From Methylomicrobium sp. (GTDB taxonomy: Bacteria > Pseudomonadota > Gammaproteobacteria > Methylococcales > Methylomonadaceae), in the NCBI GenBank assembly GCA_007135635.1, contig SLIO01000372.1, positions 1-6,431 on the forward strand: DNA of 6,431 nucleotides, written 5' to 3'. The position numbers and the translations under genes are program-made. The notes beneath the pieces were generated by a model, which was not told where the DNA came from, ran no database searches, and saw only the letters and a list, made by a program, of their open reading frames with translations. Shown here piece after piece: positions 1 through 5,712 of the stretch. How positions within the stretch are numbered: position 1 is the stretch's first letter; each line of letters begins with the position of its first letter.

Positions 1-402
1 CTTGAATTCGGCCAGGATGATTTTATTGACGGAGTGCTCGCCAGCATTAAGTTTTCGGCCTGTAATGAGCGCCGCCGATTTTGCCGACAATGCGCCGTAA
101 AACGGAGCTGCAATCAAATTCGCCAAAATGGTAAATGTAAAAAATCCAGCGATAAAAAAACTGAGAAAAAACAGCGGCCATAAAACCCAGCTTAACCATG
201 ACAACCAGTCCGGGATGAAATGCGCTATCAGATCGGCCACATAATAATAACCGAGTACCAATACCGCACTATACAGCACAAGATTGATCAAAACCGGAAT
301 TACGATGAATTTACGCAATTCCGGCTTAAGCGTCCAACGGAGGCCGCGAAATAAACAACTCACCGCCCAAGCCGGGTTATTGCCTTTTTTGGAAAATTTC
401 AT
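1..402 (-). CDS. cysZ: CysZ-family sulfate transporter, N-terminal part (cut by left edge)
   Basis: This gene encodes an inner-membrane protein of the CysZ/EI24 family, known for sulfate uptake feeding cysteine synthesis. I translated it by hand from ATG at 402; the frame stays open to position 1, giving 134 residues. E. coli CysZ has about 250, so roughly half is missing. The N-terminus carries the family's G-x-x-x-x-x-x-P-x-x-R-x-F-x-x-x-P pattern (residues 20-36). A first hydrophobic helix spans about 32-58 and a second about 67-97. The segment NLIAAPFYGALS (95-106) closely matches the E. coli stretch NWIAAPFNGLLA, and PDWLSWLSWVLWPL (64-77) matches PDWLQWLSYLLWPL. The ATG overlaps the mtnA stop by four bases (ATGA), and GGAGAG lies 9 bases upstream. 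Expression is therefore probably coupled to mtnA. The family call is firm; sulfate as the substrate is inferred from the family. Confidence 0.88.
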   Translation of the reverse strand, partial: MKFSKKGNNPAWAVSCLFRGLRWTLKPELRKFIVIPVLINLVLYSAVLVLGYYYVADLIAHFIPDWLSWLSWVLWPLFFLSFFIAGFFTFTILANLIAAPFYGALSAKSAALITGRKLNAGEHSVNKIILAEFK

Positions 403-1433
403 GATTTAAGACTCTCCATGCCATTTTCCGATGGATTCAATACCACGCCGCGTTCGGTCACGATCGCCGCAATCAATTCGGCCGGCGTCACATCAAATAC
501 CGGGTTCCAAGCGCTGACCAAGGATTCCTGATTGTAACTATCCGGTAACAATTCATTCGGTGCTCGCTGTTCGATTTCAATACGGCTACCCTCGGCAAGA
601 TTCCAATCGATCGTCGATAACGGAGCCGCTATCATGAGCTTGACTCCATGTTGTTTGGCAAGCACCGCGAGCGAATAGGTACCGATTTTGTTTGCGGTAT
701 CGCCATTCGCGGCAATCCGGTCGGCGCCGACGACGATCCAATCGACAGCACCCGATTTCATTAACCAGGCAGCGGCCGAATCGGCTATCAATGTCGCGGC
801 AATGCCGTCTTGAGCCAATTCCCAAACCGTCAGTCTGGCACCTTGTAGCCAAGGACGGGTTTCTCCAGCAAAGACTTTATTTAAGCCTCGCCGGCAGGCG
901 CTTCGAATCACCCCGAGCGCGGTACCGTAACCGCCTGTCGCCAAGGCACCTGCATTACAATGCGTCAAAACGCCTTTGGCCCCACCGATAATATCGGCGC
1001 CTAACTCGCCAATTCGATGATTCGCTGCAATATCATCCTGATGAATTTGTATGGCCAAGGCTTGTGATGCCGCTACAGGTTCTGCCGGTTGAGAGTTTAA
1101 AAGCCCTTTCATCCGGTCCAAAGCCCAAAATAAATTGACTGCGGTCGGGCGCGATGCTGCCAATCGTTCAATATCGGCAAACACTTTATCATGCCAATTT
1201 ACCGAGCGATCGTTACAATGCTGCTTCACCGACAACGCGACTCCGTAGGCCGCCGCTATACCAATCGCAGGCGCTCCGCGCACACGCATTGTTTTGATCG
1301 CTTCAGCGACTCCCAGTGCGTCGCGGTAGTCTTCATAAACGATCGTTTCGGGAAGCAGCCTTTGATCCAGGACTTTTAACGAATCGCCTGTCCATTGCAG
1401 GGCTTGTACCGCTAATTGTTTGGGTTCAGTCAT
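399..1433 (-). CDS. mtnA: S-methyl-5-thioribose-1-phosphate isomerase
   Basis: MtnA is a cytoplasmic enzyme of methionine salvage. It converts the aldose 5-methylthioribose-1-phosphate to the ketose 5-methylthioribulose-1-phosphate. At 344 residues it has the usual full length. Visible family motifs are RVRGAPAIGIAAAYG (50-64, sugar-phosphate binding), LTHCNAGALATGGYGTALG (156-174) with the catalytic cysteine at 159, ETRPWLQGARLT (191-202), and VVGADRIAANGDTANKIGTY (234-253) with the catalytic aspartate at 238. The fold belongs to the eIF2B-alpha/beta/delta-related isomerases, but these motifs mark the true MtnA group. The ATG at 1433 has no strong ribosome site. It is kept because the family N-terminus begins just after it. 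The gene is divergent from mtaD, 110 bases away, and overlaps cysZ by four bases at its end. Later salvage genes (mtnB, mtnC, mtnD) are not in the window, so the fate of the product cannot be read here. Confidence 0.97.
   Translation of the reverse strand: MTEPKQLAVQALQWTGDSLKVLDQRLLPETIVYEDYRDALGVAEAIKTMRVRGAPAIGIAAAYGVALSVKQHCNDRSVNWHDKVFADIERLAASRPTAVNLFWALDRMKGLLNSQPAEPVAASQALAIQIHQDDIAANHRIGELGADIIGGAKGVLTHCNAGALATGGYGTALGVIRSACRRGLNKVFAGETRPWLQGARLTVWELAQDGIAATLIADSAAAWLMKSGAVDWIVVGADRIAANGDTANKIGTYSLAVLAKQHGVKLMIAAPLSTIDWNLAEGSRIEIEQRAPNELLPDSYNQESLVSAWNPVFDVTPAELIAAIVTERGVVLNPSENGMESLKS
412..417 (-). promoter_or_regulatory. Ribosome binding site of cysZ inside the mtnA end
   Basis: On the minus strand GGAGAG lies 9 bases before the cysZ ATG (402-400), inside the last codons of mtnA. 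It is the clearest Shine-Dalgarno sequence in the window. It supports both the cysZ start and re-initiation or coupled translation at the ATGA overlap. Confidence 0.65.
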
Positions 1434-1543
1434 TGTTTATCGAATAAGTAGGAAAAAAGTTATAATTCGGTTTTATCGCCATTGCGATGCATACTATCGG
1501 CACACATTGCACGCAGGCTATTTATTTAATTTGGAAACCGTTC
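1434..1543. promoter_or_regulatory. Divergent mtnA/mtaD promoter region
   Basis: This spacer between two divergent genes must drive at least mtnA and probably mtaD. On the plus strand a perfect -10 hexamer TATAAT sits at 1461-1466. The best-spaced -35 candidate, TTATCG at 1438-1443 with a 17-base spacer, is poor. On the minus strand TATAAC (1464-1459) occupies nearly the same bases and could be the mtnA -10, again with no good -35. If both are used, the promoters compete for the same DNA. The plus-strand start point would be near 1473, leaving an mtaD leader of about 70 bases. I see no hairpin or known riboswitch core in that leader. Transcription start sites are inferred only. Confidence 0.4.
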
Positions 1544-2854
1544 ATGAAAGTCGATATTGCAATCAATGCGCGCTGGATTATACCCGTTGAGCCCGAATCC
1601 GTAACCTACGAGCATCATACGTTGATTATCGACAAAGGTCGTATCGTCGACCTATTGCCGACAACAGAAGCCTCGCAAAAATACCGAGCCGATTCTGTGG
1701 AGAATCTCGACCGTCACGCCCTCATTCCCGGCTTGGTTAACTGTCATACTCATACCGCGATGACACTATTGCGCGGTATTGCCGATGATTTGCACTTAAT
1801 GGACTGGCTGCAAAATCATATCTGGCCGCTCGAACAACAATGGGTAGGCGAAGCCTTCGTCCGGGACGGTACCGATCTCGCGATCGCCGAGATGATACGC
1901 GGCGGCACGACCTGTTTTAACGATATGTATTTTTTCCCGGAAATCACCGCGCAGCAAGCGATTCATCACGGCATACGCGCCGGCATCGGCATGATTCTAA
2001 TCGACTTTCCGTCCGCCTGGGCCGAGAGTGCCGACCGTTATATCGAAAAAGGACTGGAACTGCACGACCGTCTCCGCCACGAGCCATTGATCATAACACC
2101 ATTCGCACCGCATGCGCCTTACACGGTCTCGGATGAACCGTTACAGAAAGTCAGAACTTTCGCAGACGAACTCGATGTGCCGGTACACATGCATGTTCAC
2201 GAAACCCTGCACGAAGTCGATGAGGCCTTTAAAAAAAACGGTAAGCGCCCAATCGAAAGACTAAACGATCTTGGCCTGATCAACCCCTCGTTTATCGGTG
2301 TGCATATGACTCAATTGACTGACAGTGAAATCGAGCTATTTGCCCAGTCAGGAGCGCATATCGTGCATTGCCCGGAATCGAACTTGAAATTGGCCAGCGG
2401 CTTTTGTCCGGTCGCAAAATGCCTCAATGCTGGAATCAATGTCGCACTAGGTACAGATGGGGCCGCCAGCAATAACGACTTGGATATGCTCGGCGAAATG
2501 CGGAGTGCCGCGCTGTTGGGTAAAGCCGTTGCAAACGATGCGTCCGCGATACCGGCCATGACTGCGCTTAAAATGGCGACAATCAACGGCGCCAATGCCT
2601 TGGGCCTCGACGACGAAATCGGATCGTTGGCTATCGGCAAATCGGCCGATATTGTAGCGATCGATTTGAGCGAGATCGAAACCCAACCTTTATATTGTCC
2701 GGTCTCGCAAATCGTTTACGCGGCAAGCCGACAAAACGTTACCGACGTTTGGGTAACCGGCAAACGCTTATTGAAACAAAGACGCCTAACAACGCTTGAC
2801 CTAGCCGATTTAGCACTCAAAATCGACTTATGGCGGCAGCGCTTGTCTCGGTAA
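1544..2854 (+). CDS. mtaD: 5-methylthioadenosine/S-adenosylhomocysteine deaminase (amidohydrolase family)
   Basis: This is a cytoplasmic metal-dependent amidohydrolase of the TRZ/ATZ group. It would deaminate methylthioadenosine to methylthioinosine and/or S-adenosylhomocysteine to S-inosylhomocysteine. From ATG 1544 it has 436 residues, normal for the family. Motifs are PGLVNCHTHTAMTLLRG (62-78) with metal ligands His68 and His70, HMHVHET (215-221) with ligand His217 and Glu220, His254 in GVHMTQL, and GTDGAASNN (303-311) with Asp305. An in-frame ATG at 1487 would add 19 residues unlike the family N-terminus. The 1544 start has GGA 8 bases upstream and begins directly with the beta-strand MKVDIAINARWIIP. 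The neighbour mtnA favours methylthioadenosine as substrate. As I recall, the P. aeruginosa homologue at the same place (PA3170) was shown to be a methylthioadenosine deaminase. A deaminase for other purines is possible but less likely. Confidence 0.92.
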   Translation: MKVDIAINARWIIPVEPESVTYEHHTLIIDKGRIVDLLPTTEASQKYRADSVENLDRHALIPGLVNCHTHTAMTLLRGIADDLHLMDWLQNHIWPLEQQWVGEAFVRDGTDLAIAEMIRGGTTCFNDMYFFPEITAQQAIHHGIRAGIGMILIDFPSAWAESADRYIEKGLELHDRLRHEPLIITPFAPHAPYTVSDEPLQKVRTFADELDVPVHMHVHETLHEVDEAFKKNGKRPIERLNDLGLINPSFIGVHMTQLTDSEIELFAQSGAHIVHCPESNLKLASGFCPVAKCLNAGINVALGTDGAASNNDLDMLGEMRSAALLGKAVANDASAIPAMTALKMATINGANALGLDDEIGSLAIGKSADIVAIDLSEIETQPLYCPVSQIVYAASRQNVTDVWVTGKRLLKQRRLTTLDLADLALKIDLWRQRLSR

Positions 2855-2879
2855 TTCATAATGCCGTTAAATCCGCCGC

Positions 2880-2909
2880 TGGCAATAACCTAGTAATATA
2901 GTATACAAT
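2880..2909 (+). promoter_or_regulatory. Possible weak promoter ahead of ubiG
   Basis: The 80-base gap between mtaD and ubiG is AT-rich next to ubiG. TGGCAA (2880-2885) and TACAAT (2904-2909) are separated by 18 bases and could serve as -35 and -10; TATACA at 2902-2907 is an overlapping alternative. The gap has no clear terminator hairpin, so read-through from mtaD is equally possible. The -35 match is weak. Confidence 0.3.
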
Positions 2910-2934
2910 TATTCAACCTAAACGGTTCACTATC

Positions 2935-3642
2935 ATGACAGTTACAGAAAACGTACATCTTCACGAAATCAATAAATTCGGCTCACTCGCAGAACGCTGG
3001 TGGGATATTTCCGGCGAATTCAAAACTTTACACGATATCAACCCGTTACGAATCCGTTTCATTCAAGAACATGCGGAAATTAACGGCAAGTGTATCGTGG
3101 ATGTTGGTTGCGGTGGTGGCATTCTCTCCGAAAGCCTGGCCAAAAACGGCGCGGATATGCTCGGCATCGACTTGAGCGAGGAATTGATCGATATCGCCGA
3201 TCTGCACGGACTGGAATCCGGCGTTAACGCGCATTACCGCAAAATCAGCGCCGAAGCCTTGGCCGATGAGCAACCTGAAGGTTTCGACCATGTGACTTGC
3301 ATGGAAATGCTCGAACACGTACCCGACCCGGCATCTATCGTCAGGGCCTGCGCGAAGCTAGTTAAACCCGGCGGAACGGTGTTTTTCTCGACGCTGAACC
3401 GTAAGCCAAAAGCTTTTTTATTGGCCATCGTTGCAGCGGAGTATGTATTGAGAATGCTGCCTAAAGGAACACACGATTTCAAAACCTTTATTAAACCTTC
3501 GGAGCTGAGCCGCTGGTCTCGCGATGCCGGACTCGAATTACAAAGCATGGCCGGTATCGAATACAACCCGTTGACCAAGCGCTTTAGTCTCGGGAAAGAT
3601 ATCGATGTCAATTATCTCGCCGCTTTCAAACGTATCGACTGA
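2935..3642 (+). CDS. ubiG: Ubiquinone biosynthesis O-methyltransferase
   Basis: UbiG is an S-adenosylmethionine-dependent class I methyltransferase. It performs both O-methylations of ubiquinone synthesis, on the 2-polyprenyl-6-hydroxyphenol and 3-demethylubiquinol intermediates, at the inner-membrane surface. At 235 residues it compares with 240 in E. coli. The family N-terminus is clear: F-x-x-LAERWWDISGEFKTLHDINPLR (15-39). The SAM-binding motif VDVGCGGGILSE is at 55-66, the acidic residue ending strand 2 is in GIDLSEE (77-83), and CMEMLEHVPDP (122-132) follows. The basic and hydrophobic stretch at about 156-188, including KGTHDFKTFIKPSE, is the insert linked to membrane lipid binding in UbiG. 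ATG 2935 has no strong ribosome site but fits the family start. The next gene begins 2 bases after the stop, so ubiG leads a tight operon. The S-adenosylhomocysteine it makes is a candidate substrate of the upstream MtaD. Confidence 0.96.
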   Translation: MTVTENVHLHEINKFGSLAERWWDISGEFKTLHDINPLRIRFIQEHAEINGKCIVDVGCGGGILSESLAKNGADMLGIDLSEELIDIADLHGLESGVNAHYRKISAEALADEQPEGFDHVTCMEMLEHVPDPASIVRACAKLVKPGGTVFFSTLNRKPKAFLLAIVAAEYVLRMLPKGTHDFKTFIKPSELSRWSRDAGLELQSMAGIEYNPLTKRFSLGKDIDVNYLAAFKRID

Positions 3643-3644
3643 TT

Positions 3645-4325
3645 ATGGCATGCGATTTTAAGCTTTCTTGCGTGTTGTTCGACCTCGACGGAACGCTAGT
3701 CGATACCGCTCCGGACCTCATTGCCTGCCTGAATCATGCTTTGCTTGAACACGGTTTTGAGAATGTATCTAACGAATCAGTTAAGCCCTATATCTCATAT
3801 GGTGCTGCGGCGATGGTTAAGGCCGGCATTGGCGATACCGTCCGCGATGAAATTCGGCAGGCGATTTTGAAAACGATGCTCGACCGATATCAACACAATA
3901 TTGCCGAATTCACGGTTTTTTTCGACGGCATGCCGCAATTACTCGAAGCGATTGAATCGCAAGGTCTTAAGTGGGGGGTGGTGACCAATAAGCTCAAACG
4001 CTATACTGATCCGTTGATGCAAGCGCTCGATCTAACCCGGCGTGCAGCCTGCATAGTCAGTGGCGACAGCACCGGCAACAGCAAGCCGCATCCCGAACCG
4101 ATGCTGGAGGGTTGCCGACTGGCCGCAGTAACGCCACACGAGTGCGTTTATATAGGCGATGCAAGCCACGATATTGAAGCCGGTAAAAATGCAGGCATGA
4201 AAACCCTGGCCGCGCTATACGGCTATCTAAAACCGGAGGATGTTCCCGAGAATTGGGGCGCCGATGCCCTGATCGATCATCCCCTGCAAATCGATTCATG
4301 GATAAAGTCAACATTATGCAATTAA
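3645..4325 (+). CDS. mupP: HAD phosphatase, probably MupP (N-acetylmuramate 6-phosphate phosphatase); often annotated Gph
   Basis: This is a cytoplasmic HAD-superfamily phosphatase of 226 residues. Motif I is LFDLDGTLVDTAPDL (11-25), with nucleophile Asp13 and acid/base Asp15. Motif II is VVTNK (112-116) with Thr114. Motif III is the lysine in SKPHPEP (Lys147). Motif IV is GDASHD (171-176) with Asp172 and Asp176. A helical C1 cap lies at about 18-90. Such proteins are commonly labelled phosphoglycolate phosphatase (gph). I prefer MupP, which removes phosphate from N-acetylmuramate 6-phosphate in the MurU/AmgK peptidoglycan recycling route. The reasons are its place between ubiG and a YciK-like dehydrogenase, as in Pseudomonas, and a C-terminus (GYLKPEDVPENWGAD...DHP, 193-212) that resembles the Pseudomonas protein as I remember it. 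It begins 2 bases after ubiG and overlaps the next gene by 10 bases. Enzyme class is firm; the exact substrate is inferred. Confidence 0.8.
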   Translation: MACDFKLSCVLFDLDGTLVDTAPDLIACLNHALLEHGFENVSNESVKPYISYGAAAMVKAGIGDTVRDEIRQAILKTMLDRYQHNIAEFTVFFDGMPQLLEAIESQGLKWGVVTNKLKRYTDPLMQALDLTRRAACIVSGDSTGNSKPHPEPMLEGCRLAAVTPHECVYIGDASHDIEAGKNAGMKTLAALYGYLKPEDVPENWGADALIDHPLQIDSWIKSTLCN

Positions 4326-5065
4326 CAGGAAAGATTATTTTGATCACCGGCGCGGGCGGCGGTCTTGGGAGTACGGCTGCTTTGGCTCTCGCCAAAAAAG
4401 GCGCTCAGGTCATTTTACTGGACAAAATCATCGCTAAACTGGAAGCGGTTTACGACAAAATTGTCGCAGCCGGCGCACCGGAACCGATCATGTACCCTTT
4501 TGACTTAGCCGGCGCAAACGAAAACGATTACCAGGAACTGGCAGACCGGGTTGAAGCCAAATACGGCTCACTGGAAGGTTTGCTGCATTCGGCAGTCGAA
4601 TTTAGCGCATTCGAGCCTTTAGCATTGCATAAAACCAAAGACTGGGGGCATTCGCTGAATGTCAACCTGAATGCGCCCTTTATATTGTGCAAAGTCCTGT
4701 TGCCGGTCATGCAAAAAAGCGATTCTGCCGCCATTGTATTTACATCCGATTCCAAGGCGCGAACCGGCCAAGCCTATTCGGCGTCTTACGGCGTATCGAA
4801 AATTGCGCTGGAGGGCTTGGCTAAGATACTGGCGGAGGAATTGGAGTCGGAGGGGAAAATCAGGGTTAACACCTTGATACCGGGCCCTATCGATTCGCCT
4901 TTTCGAAAAAGAGCCTACCCGGCCGAGGATAAAAGCCTGTTACCGGCAATGTCCACATTAGACGAAATTTATACCTATCTTTTCAGTGCCGACAGTATCG
5001 GTCTAAGTGGCCGCATCATAGACGCGCAAACCTTTAAGCAACAACCAATGAATGATTATGGCTGA
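4316..5065 (+). CDS. YciK-like short-chain dehydrogenase/reductase
   Basis: This is a classical-size SDR of 249 residues with a Rossmann fold that should bind NAD(H) or NADP(H). The cofactor motif TGAGGGLG (11-18) is intact. So is the active site, with Ser144 in VFTSDS and Y-x-x-x-K as Tyr158/Lys162. The usual NAG motif after strand 4 reads HSA (91-93), so its asparagine is replaced by Ser92. The closest family I recognise is YciK (E. coli, 252 residues), sharing LLH at strand 4, VNLNAPF-like and LLPVMQKSD-like segments, and a DAQ near the C-terminus. The physiological substrate of YciK is not known. The start at 4316 gives the standard N-terminus (MQLTGKIILITG). Upstream in-frame ATGs at 4298 and 4253 add residues without SDR character and deepen the overlap with the phosphatase gene. 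The end overlaps sufT by 8 bases. Confidence 0.88.
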   Translation: MQLTGKIILITGAGGGLGSTAALALAKKGAQVILLDKIIAKLEAVYDKIVAAGAPEPIMYPFDLAGANENDYQELADRVEAKYGSLEGLLHSAVEFSAFEPLALHKTKDWGHSLNVNLNAPFILCKVLLPVMQKSDSAAIVFTSDSKARTGQAYSASYGVSKIALEGLAKILAEELESEGKIRVNTLIPGPIDSPFRKRAYPAEDKSLLPAMSTLDEIYTYLFSADSIGLSGRIIDAQTFKQQPMNDYG

Positions 5066-5606
5066 AAGAGAAAGCATCATTTTAACGCGGGATGTGAATA
5101 TCGTCACAATTCCCGACGGCAATACCGGAACCCTAAACAAGGGTAGCGTTGTGACTATCCATCAATCGCTCGGCAACAACTATACGGTTGTCACCGATTA
5201 TGGACACATGGTACGCATCAATAGCGCCGATGCCGACGCTTTGGGCAAAGAACCTCATGAGCTCCATACCTTAGTCCGCGAAACGGATCCTGACGGTGTA
5301 GAGAAAAACTGTTGGGAAGTGATGAAAACCGTCTACGATCCGGAAATTCCCGTCAACATCGTCGATTTAGGACTAGTTTATAATTGCGTAGTCACACCGA
5401 TCGAAGAAGGCAAAAACAGAGTCGACATTCAAATGACGCTAACCGCACCCGGCTGCGGTATGGGTCCCGTCATTCAAAGCGATGTCGAAAAAGTGATCCG
5501 TGCCCTGCCCGGCGTCGAAAGGGTCAATGTTGAAGTCGTACTCGATCCGCCCTGGTCGAGGCACATGATGTCCGAAGTCGCCCAAGTGCAGCTCGGCTTG
5601 TTTTAA
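5058..5606 (+). CDS. sufT: Fe-S cluster assembly protein SufT (DUF59/MIP18 family)
   Basis: SufT is a small cytoplasmic maturation factor that helps assemble or deliver Fe-S clusters. It is an auxiliary factor rather than part of the SufBCD scaffold. From ATG 5058 it has 182 residues, the length of the long SufT form. The N-terminal part (1-70) is the SufT-specific extension, with LTRDV (9-13), IPDG (18-21) and SLGNNYTVVTD (37-47). The DUF59/PaaD-like domain follows at about 84-165. It has VYDPEIPVNIVDLGLVY (92-108) and LTAPGCGMGP (128-137), with conserved Cys133, and then VLDPPWS (161-167). The in-frame ATG at 5052 would add only Met-Ile; 5058 gives MAER, the form I recall for the family. 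Neither start has a good ribosome site, which fits coupling to the dehydrogenase gene whose stop it overlaps. No sufBCDS genes are nearby, so this copy is outside a suf operon as far as the window shows. Confidence 0.93.
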   Translation: MAERESIILTRDVNIVTIPDGNTGTLNKGSVVTIHQSLGNNYTVVTDYGHMVRINSADADALGKEPHELHTLVRETDPDGVEKNCWEVMKTVYDPEIPVNIVDLGLVYNCVVTPIEEGKNRVDIQMTLTAPGCGMGPVIQSDVEKVIRALPGVERVNVEVVLDPPWSRHMMSEVAQVQLGLF

Positions 5607-5616
5607 TTGGCTTGGT

Positions 5617-5675
5617 AAAAACACAGAGAACACAGGGCTTTGTATCCGTAGCTCTGTGAACTCGGTGTTCTCTGT
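5617..5675 (-). terminator. Possible terminator for the beta-propeller gene
   Basis: Read on the minus strand, the 11-bp stem (5675-5665 with 5633-5623) is followed one base later by five T residues (5621-5617). This is the arrangement of an intrinsic terminator, about 40 bases after the beta-propeller stop. The loop is large (31 bases) unless the inner stem forms, and the stem is not GC-rich, so efficiency is uncertain. On the plus strand the same hairpin is followed by A residues, so it is not a good terminator for sufT. Confidence 0.4.
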
Positions 5676-5678
5676 AGT
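5620..5678. repeat. Palindromic element built from 9-base CTCTGTGNN units
   Basis: Between the convergent sufT and beta-propeller genes lie three tandem 9-base units on the right: CTCTGTGAA (5652-5660), CTCGGTGTT (5661-5669) and CTCTGTAGT (5670-5678). Two inverted units lie on the left: AACACAGAG (5620-5628) and AACACAGGG (5629-5637). They form a perfect 11-bp inverted repeat, ACAGAGAACAC (5623-5633) with GTGTTCTCTGT (5665-5675). An alternative two-part stem pairs 5623-5630 with 5668-5675 and 5631-5639 with 5650-5658 (one G-U pair), bulging exactly one 9-base unit (5659-5667). Elements of this look are, from memory, scattered between genes in many bacterial genomes. One copy is present here, so its dispersed nature is inferred. 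Confidence 0.75.
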
Positions 5679-5712
5679 TGAAAAAAGTCATTATCGACTA
5701 TTTTAATTTGAT

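Noticed and set aside
692..991. Open frame antisense to mtnA, and similar open frames opposite mtaD, ubiG and the SDR
   Set aside because: The translations are rich in Arg or Ser with no recognisable motif, and each lies fully across a gene with firm family support.
1487..1543. In-frame upstream ATG that would extend MtaD by 19 residues
   Set aside because: The added residues do not resemble the family N-terminus. The start at 1544 has GGA 8 bases upstream and leads straight into the first beta-strand.
1473..1543. SAM or SAH riboswitch in the mtaD leader
   Set aside because: The leader of about 70 bases shows no paired stems or conserved core of a known SAM or SAH riboswitch.
1875..1893. 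Inverted repeat ATCTCG-CGATCGC-CGAGAT
   Set aside because: It lies inside mtaD coding sequence, where short symmetric stretches arise easily around GCGATCGC. I see no regulatory reason for it.
4253..4315. Upstream in-frame ATGs (4253, 4298) for the SDR
   Set aside because: They add a Cys/Arg/Pro-rich leader that is the phosphatase gene read in another frame. The Rossmann fold starts just after 4316.
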